Shown: positions 59,558 to 64,000 of the stretch, piece by piece
Numbering within the stretch: position 1 is the stretch's first letter
Layout: each line of letters opens with the position of its first letter
Assembly: GCF_900112355.1 (NCBI RefSeq)
Contig: NZ_FOLM01000005.1
Span: 248,001 to 312,000, forward strand
Length of the DNA stretch: 64,000 nucleotides
From: Streptomyces aidingensis
GTDB lineage: Bacteria > Actinomycetota > Actinomycetes > Streptomycetales > Streptomycetaceae
Direction of reading: 5' to 3'
Program-made: the position numbers and the translations under genes
The notes under the pieces: model-generated
What the model was told of the DNA's origin: nothing
Seen by the model: the letters and a program-made list of their open reading frames with translations, nothing else
Databases searched by the model: none

Positions 59558-61357
59558 GTGACCACCACCACCGGGGGAGAGCACCCACCCGCCCCGAAGC
59601 GGTCCGCCTCGCTTCGCCCGGGCACCGCCGCGGCGGGTACGCTCACCGCCGTGCACCACGCGGACGACCGGCCCGATCGGGCAGCCGAGGACCAGAACCA
59701 CCACCCCCGCGCGGCCCGGGGCACGCCGCCCCCGGCCGCCCCGCAGGGCCTGCGGGCGCTGCCCAGACCCGCCGATCCGGCGCCGGTGCCCCTGGCCGAG
59801 CTCGCCGGGCTGGCCGGTGCCGCGCCCGGCGGCCCGGCCGCCGCGGTCTCCGTCACCGGCATTACCCACGACTCCCGCGCGGTACACCCCGGTGACCTCT
59901 ACGCCGCGCTGCCCGGCGCCCGTTTCCACGGCGCCGACTTCGCCGCCCAGGCCGCCGCCCGCGGCGCCGCCGCCGTGCTCACCGACCCGGCCGGCACCGA
60001 GCGTGCCGCCGCCGCCGGCCTGCCGGTGCTCACCGTGGCCGAGCCGCGCCGCCGGATGGGCCACCTCGCCGCCCGCATCTACGGCGAGCCCGGCCGGGAT
60101 CTGCTGCAGATCGGGATCACCGGCACCTCCGGCAAGACCACCACGGCCTATCTCGTCGAGGGCGGACTGCGCCGCTTCGTCAAGGAGGGCACCCGCACCG
60201 GGCTGATCGGCACCGTGGAGATGCGCATCGGGGACGAGCGCATCAAGTCCGAACGCACCACCCCGGAGGCCACCGACCTCCAGGCGCTGTTCGCCGTGAT
60301 GCGCCGGCGCGGGGTGTCCGCCGTGGCCATGGAGGTCTCCAGCCACGCCCTGGTGCTGGGCCGGGTGGACGGCTGCGTCTTCGACATCGCGGTCTTCACC
60401 AACCTCAGCCCGGAGCATCTCGACTTCCACCCCGACATGGAGGACTACTTCCGGGCCAAGGCGCAGCTCTTCACCCCGGAGCGGGCCGGCCACGGCGTGA
60501 TCAACATCGACGACCCCTGGGGCCGCCGGCTGGCCGCCGAGACCCGGATCCCGGTCACCACCTACTCCGCCGAGGGCCATCCGGACGCCGACTGGCGGGC
60601 CGACGACGTGGACTCCGGCCCGCTGGGCTCCACCTTCACCGTGACCGGCCCCGGCGGGGTGCTGGTGCGCGCCGCCGCCCCGCTGCCCGGCTCCTTCAAC
60701 GTCTCCAACGCGCTGGCCGCGATCGCCGCGCTGGCCGTGGCCGGTGCCGCTCCGCAGACCGCCGCGGACGGCGTGGCCGCCGTGCCCGGCGTGCCCGGCC
60801 GCCTGGAGCGGGTGGACGCGGGCCAGCCGTACCTGGCCGTGGTGGACTACGCCCACAAGCCCGACGCCGTGGAGTCCGTGCTCCAGGCGCTGCGCCGGGT
60901 CACCAGCGGCCGGGTGCACGCCGTGCTCGGCTGCGGCGGCGACCGTGACCCGCACAAGCGCCCGGCCATGGGCGCCGCCCTGGCCCGGCTGGCCGACACC
61001 GCGGTGCTGACCTCCGACAACCCCCGCACCGAGGACCCGCTCGCCATCCTGGCCGCCATGCTGGCCGGCGCCGCGCAGGTGCCCGCCCACGAGCGCGGCA
61101 CCGTGCTGCTGGAGGAGGACCGCGCCGCGGCCATCGCCGCCGCGGTGGCCCGCGCCGAGCCCGGCGACGCCGTTCTGGTGGCCGGCAAGGGACACGAGCT
61201 CGGCCAGGACATCGCCGGTGTGATCCGGCCCTTCGACGACCGTCTGGAGCTGCGCGCCGCGATCGAGCGGGCGGGTCATGCCGCCGGCGGCTCCGCGGAC
61301 CGGGCAGCAGCCCCACCCGCCCCCTTCACCACCGGGATGGACCAGGACAGCGAATGA
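59558..61357 (+). CDS. murE: UDP-MurNAc-L-Ala-D-Glu:diaminopimelate ligase
   Basis: A 599-residue Mur ligase that adds the third, diamino acid residue (LL-diaminopimelate in Streptomyces) to the peptidoglycan precursor. The ATP-binding GTSGKTT is at about 189-195, EVSSHAL and NLSPEHLDFH follow, and DNPR near 487-490 specifies diaminopimelate. An N-terminal 75-residue Pro/Ala-rich extension resembles those of other Streptomyces MurE proteins. The GTG at 59558 has GGGAG 9 bases upstream; GTG 59651 is an alternative. Its stop overlaps murF (ATGA). Confidence 0.95.
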   Translation: MTTTTGGEHPPAPKRSASLRPGTAAAGTLTAVHHADDRPDRAAEDQNHHPRAARGTPPPAAPQGLRALPRPADPAPVPLAELAGLAGAAPGGPAAAVSVTGITHDSRAVHPGDLYAALPGARFHGADFAAQAAARGAAAVLTDPAGTERAAAAGLPVLTVAEPRRRMGHLAARIYGEPGRDLLQIGITGTSGKTTTAYLVEGGLRRFVKEGTRTGLIGTVEMRIGDERIKSERTTPEATDLQALFAVMRRRGVSAVAMEVSSHALVLGRVDGCVFDIAVFTNLSPEHLDFHPDMEDYFRAKAQLFTPERAGHGVINIDDPWGRRLAAETRIPVTTYSAEGHPDADWRADDVDSGPLGSTFTVTGPGGVLVRAAAPLPGSFNVSNALAAIAALAVAGAAPQTAADGVAAVPGVPGRLERVDAGQPYLAVVDYAHKPDAVESVLQALRRVTSGRVHAVLGCGGDRDPHKRPAMGAALARLADTAVLTSDNPRTEDPLAILAAMLAGAAQVPAHERGTVLLEEDRAAAIAAAVARAEPGDAVLVAGKGHELGQDIAGVIRPFDDRLELRAAIERAGHAAGGSADRAAAPPAPFTTGMDQDSE

Positions 61358-62856
61358 TCCCTCTCTCCGTCGCCGAGCTCGCCGCGATCGTCCGGGGCAC
61401 GCTCCACGGCATACCGGAAAACGAACCACCCCCACCGGACGGCGCTCCGCCCGCCCGCACCGGCCCGGCCGACAGCGGCGCGAGCGGTGCGGCCGGTATG
61501 CGGCCGGTCTCCGGGCCGGTGGTCACCGACTCCCGGCAGGCCGGGCCCGGCAGCCTCTTCGTCGCGTTCCGCGGCGAGCACGCGGACGGCCACGACTACG
61601 CCGGGCGGGCCGTCGCCGCCGGCGCGGTCGCGGTGCTCGCCACCCGCCCCGTCGGGGTGCCCGCGATCCTGGTGGAGGACGTCACCAGGGCGCTCGGCGA
61701 CCTGGCCCGGTACACCGTGGAGAAGCTCGGCACCACCGTGGTGGCCCTCACCGGCTCCTCCGGCAAGACCAGCACCAAGGACCTGATCGCCCAGCTCCTC
61801 CAGCGGCTCGGCCCCACCGTCTGGCCGCCCGGCTCCTTCAACAACGAGATCGGGCTGCCGCTCACCGCGCTGCGCGCCGACGAGGCCACCCGCCATCTGG
61901 TCCTGGAGATGGGCGCCCGCGGCATCGGCCACATCCGCTACCTCACCTCCCTCACCCCGCCCCGGATCGGCGTGGTGCTCAACGTCGGCACCGCGCACAT
62001 CGGTGAGTTCGGCGGCCGGGAGGCCATCGCCCGGGCCAAGGGCGAACTGGTCGAGGCGCTGCCCCCCGCCGAGCGGGGCGGCATCGCCGTGCTCAACGCC
62101 GACGACCCGCTGGTGCGCGCCATGGCGGCCCGCACCGCCGCCCGCGTGGTGCTGTTCGGCGAGTCCCCCGAGGCCGCGATCCGCGCCGAGGACGTCCGTC
62201 TCACCGACGACGGCCGCCCCGCTTTCACGCTCAACACCCCCTCCGGGCGCACCGGTGTGACCATGCGCCTGTACGGTGAGCACCACGTGTCGAACGCGCT
62301 CGCCGCGGCGGCGGTCGCCCACGAACTGGGCATGTCCGCCGAAGCGATTGCCGAGGCACTGTCATCCGCGAGCTCGCTCTCCCGGTGGCGCATGGAGGTC
62401 ACCGAACGAGCGGACGGCGTCACGATCGTCAACGACGCCTACAACGCCAACCCCGACTCGGTCCGGGCTGCCCTGCGCGCCCTGGTCGCCATGGGCAAGG
62501 GCCGCCGTACCTGGGCGGTGCTCGGTGAGATGGCCGAACTGGGGGACGAGGCTTTCGCCGAGCACGACGCGGTCGGGCGCCTCGCCGTCCGGCTCAACGT
62601 CAGCAAGCTCGTGTCGGTGGGCGGCCGCCCCGCCGCCTGGATCGACATGGGCGCCAGGAACGAGGGTTCGTGGGGTGAGGAGTCGGTGCACGTGTCCGAC
62701 GCTGCGGCGGCGATCGGCCTGCTGCGCGCTGAGCTGCGGCCGGGAGATGTGGTGTTGGTGAAGGCCAGCCGGGCGGCCGGCCTGGAGCAGGTCGCCCTGG
62801 CGCTGACCGGGGGTGTCCCCGACGGGACCGGCGAAGGCGGGGTCGCCGCCCGATGA
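61354..62856 (+). CDS. murF: UDP-MurNAc-tripeptide:D-Ala-D-Ala ligase
   Basis: A 500-residue Mur ligase that adds D-alanyl-D-alanine to the tripeptide precursor in the cytoplasm. ATP-binding [10 protein letters not shown] is near residues 131-140; [36 protein letters not shown], and [15 protein letters not shown] are MurF-specific. A 40-residue Pro/Ala-rich insert is present after residue 20. It overlaps murE at its start and mraY at its end, both by 4 bp. Confidence 0.96.
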   Translation: MIPLSVAELAAIVRGTLHGIPENEPPPPDGAPPARTGPADSGASGAAGMRPVSGPVVTDSRQAGPGSLFVAFRGEHADGHDYAGRAVAAGAVAVLATRPVGVPAILVEDVTRALGDLARYTVEKLGTTVVALTGSSGKTSTKDLIAQLLQRLGPTVWPPGSFNNEIGLPLTALRADEATRHLVLEMGARGIGHIRYLTSLTPPRIGVVLNVGTAHIGEFGGREAIARAKGELVEALPPAERGGIAVLNADDPLVRAMAARTAARVVLFGESPEAAIRAEDVRLTDDGRPAFTLNTPSGRTGVTMRLYGEHHVSNALAAAAVAHELGMSAEAIAEALSSASSLSRWRMEVTERADGVTIVNDAYNANPDSVRAALRALVAMGKGRRTWAVLGEMAELGDEAFAEHDAVGRLAVRLNVSKLVSVGGRPAAWIDMGARNEGSWGEESVHVSDAAAAIGLLRAELRPGDVVLVKASRAAGLEQVALALTGGVPDGTGEGGVAAR

Positions 62857-63917
62857 GGCAGATCCTGTTCTCCGGAAGCATCGCGCTGTTCCTGACGCTG
62901 ATCGGCACCCCGCTGCTGATCAAGCTGCTCGCCCGCAAGGGGTACGGCCAGTTCATCCGGGACGACGGCCCCCGGGACCACCACAGCAAGCGCGGTACCC
63001 CCACCATGGGCGGTATCGCCTTCATCCTGGCCACCCTGATCGCCTATCTGGTGACCAAGGTCATCAGCGGCAACAGCCCGACGCTCTCCGGCCTGCTGGT
63101 GCTGTCGCTCTTCGCCGGCATGGGCCTGGTCGGCTTCCTGGACGACTACATCAAGATCGTCAAGCAGCGCAGCCTGGGCCTGCGGGCCCGGGCCAAGATG
63201 CTCGGCCAGTTCGTGGTCGGCGTGACCTTCGCGATCCTGGCGCTCAACTTCGAGGACGCCCGGGGCCTGACCCCGGCCTCCACCCAGCTCTCCTTCACCC
63301 AGGACTTCGGCTGGTCCATCGGCCCGGTGCTGTTCGTGGTGTGGGCGCTGTTCATGATCCTGGCCATGTCCAACGGTGTGAACCTCACCGACGGCCTGGA
63401 CGGTCTGGCCACCGGCGCCTCGGTGATGGTCTTCGGCGCCTACGTCTTCATCGGGGTCTGGCAGTACGGCCAGACCTGCGCCAACGAGGCCACCGCCGGG
63501 GCCATGTGCTACGAGGTGCGCGATCCGCTGGACCTGGCCATCGTGGCCGCCGCGCTGATGGGCGCCACCTTCGGCTTCCTGTGGTGGAACACCTCGCCCG
63601 CCAAGATCTTCATGGGGGACACCGGCTCGCTGGCCCTGGGCGGGGCGCTGGCCGGCCTGGCCATCCTGTCCCGCACCGAGCTGCTGCTCGCCATCCTCGG
63701 CGGCCTCTTCGTGCTGATCACCATGTCCGTGGTCATCCAGGTCGGCTCCTTCAAGCTGACCGGCCGCCGGGTGTTCAAGATGGCACCGCTCCAGCACCAC
63801 TTCGAACTCAAGGGCTGGAGCGAAGTGCTGGTGGTGGTCCGGTTCTGGATCATCCAGGGCATCTGCGTGATCGTCGGCATCGGCATCTTCTACGGAAGCT
63901 GGGTGGCAGGCTTTTGA
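62853..63917 (+). CDS. mraY: Phospho-N-acetylmuramoyl-pentapeptide transferase
   Basis: A 354-residue ten-TM enzyme that transfers phospho-MurNAc-pentapeptide to undecaprenyl phosphate, forming lipid I on the inner face of the membrane. Signature motifs: [25 protein letters not shown] (Mg2+ Asp pair), [26 protein letters not shown] and HHFELKGW. The length is normal for the family. It overlaps murF (ATGA) and murD (TTGA). Confidence 0.97.
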   Translation: MRQILFSGSIALFLTLIGTPLLIKLLARKGYGQFIRDDGPRDHHSKRGTPTMGGIAFILATLIAYLVTKVISGNSPTLSGLLVLSLFAGMGLVGFLDDYIKIVKQRSLGLRARAKMLGQFVVGVTFAILALNFEDARGLTPASTQLSFTQDFGWSIGPVLFVVWALFMILAMSNGVNLTDGLDGLATGASVMVFGAYVFIGVWQYGQTCANEATAGAMCYEVRDPLDLAIVAAALMGATFGFLWWNTSPAKIFMGDTGSLALGGALAGLAILSRTELLLAILGGLFVLITMSVVIQVGSFKLTGRRVFKMAPLQHHFELKGWSEVLVVVRFWIIQGICVIVGIGIFYGSWVAGF

Positions 63918-64000
63918 GCGACGTCCGGTACCCCTCCCCGCAGCCGTCCCCCCGGTCCCCGCAGCCCCAGCCCCCGCCGGGCGCGGCCGGCTTCGCCGGG
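63914..64000 (+). CDS. murD: UDP-MurNAc-L-Ala:D-Glu ligase, N-terminal fragment
   Basis: The mraY stop overlaps a TTG start (TTGA at 63914-63917) that opens a frame reading [20 protein letters not shown] to the window end. Only 29 codons are visible, in a low-complexity leader before the expected Mur ligase core. The identity rests on the conserved dcw order, mraY-murD, plus the overlap style used by its neighbours; no MurD motif is visible in the window. Confidence 0.7.
   Translation, partial: MSDVRYPSPQPSPRSPQPQPPPGAAGFAG

Overview
The window is chromosomal DNA from a high-GC actinomycete, almost certainly Streptomyces or a very close relative. Evidence: extreme G+C at third codon positions, frequent GTG starts, 4-bp ATGA/GTGA gene overlaps, actinobacterial families throughout (DUF3040, DUF5304, SAV_6107-type HEPN, Rv2175c-type DNA-binding protein, PASTA kinase, Septum_form proteins), and a gene order I recognise from the Streptomyces core around glkA and the dcw cluster. 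No rRNA, intact tRNA, CRISPR array, insertion sequence or prophage was seen.

Layout. 1-5870: a stand-alone Lrp ligand-binding protein, an NYN-domain protein, two NlpC/P60 hydrolases and a GT4 glycosyltransferase. 5890-11470: an acyl-CoA ligase, divergent from an operon of a SRPBCC protein, an ArsA-like ATPase without the P-loop lysine, an SCO2127-like protein and the ROK glucokinase glkA. 11510-17070: an endonuclease/phosphatase, a membrane protein, a lipase, an acyltransferase and a two-component pair matching MacS/MacR. 17390-25640: a 2-hydroxyacid dehydrogenase, then an accessory stretch. It holds a gene remnant, an AT-richer XRE/DUF6879 cassette with a small protein and methyltransferase, a soluble TPR kinase, and an ECF41 sigma factor module.

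25780-29510: a fused anthranilate synthase under a trp attenuator, divergent from class II DAHP synthase. 29530-33070: bfd and bfr with iron boxes, a molybdopterin oxidoreductase, endonuclease IV and a secreted SLT protein. 33390-44310: a PASTA kinase, two Septum_form paralogues, thiO-thiS-thiG behind a TPP riboswitch, a ferredoxin reductase, an Rv2175c-like protein, thiE and metF. 44330-49620: a Tyr-rich membrane protein, a CrtI-like oxidoreductase, a HEPN protein behind a PafBC-type promoter, a methyltransferase and DUF3040. 49940-55530: TgpA-type transglutaminase, DUF58 and MoxR, then a beta-carbonic anhydrase. 55826-64000: the dcw cluster rsmH-ftsL-ftsI-murE-murF-mraY-murD, cut at the window end.

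Themes are cell-envelope growth and division (dcw, NlpC/P60, SLT, PASTA kinase), aromatic precursor supply, thiamine and one-carbon metabolism, iron storage, and glucose sensing. The least explained part is 18430-25640, which shows signs of gene gain and decay.
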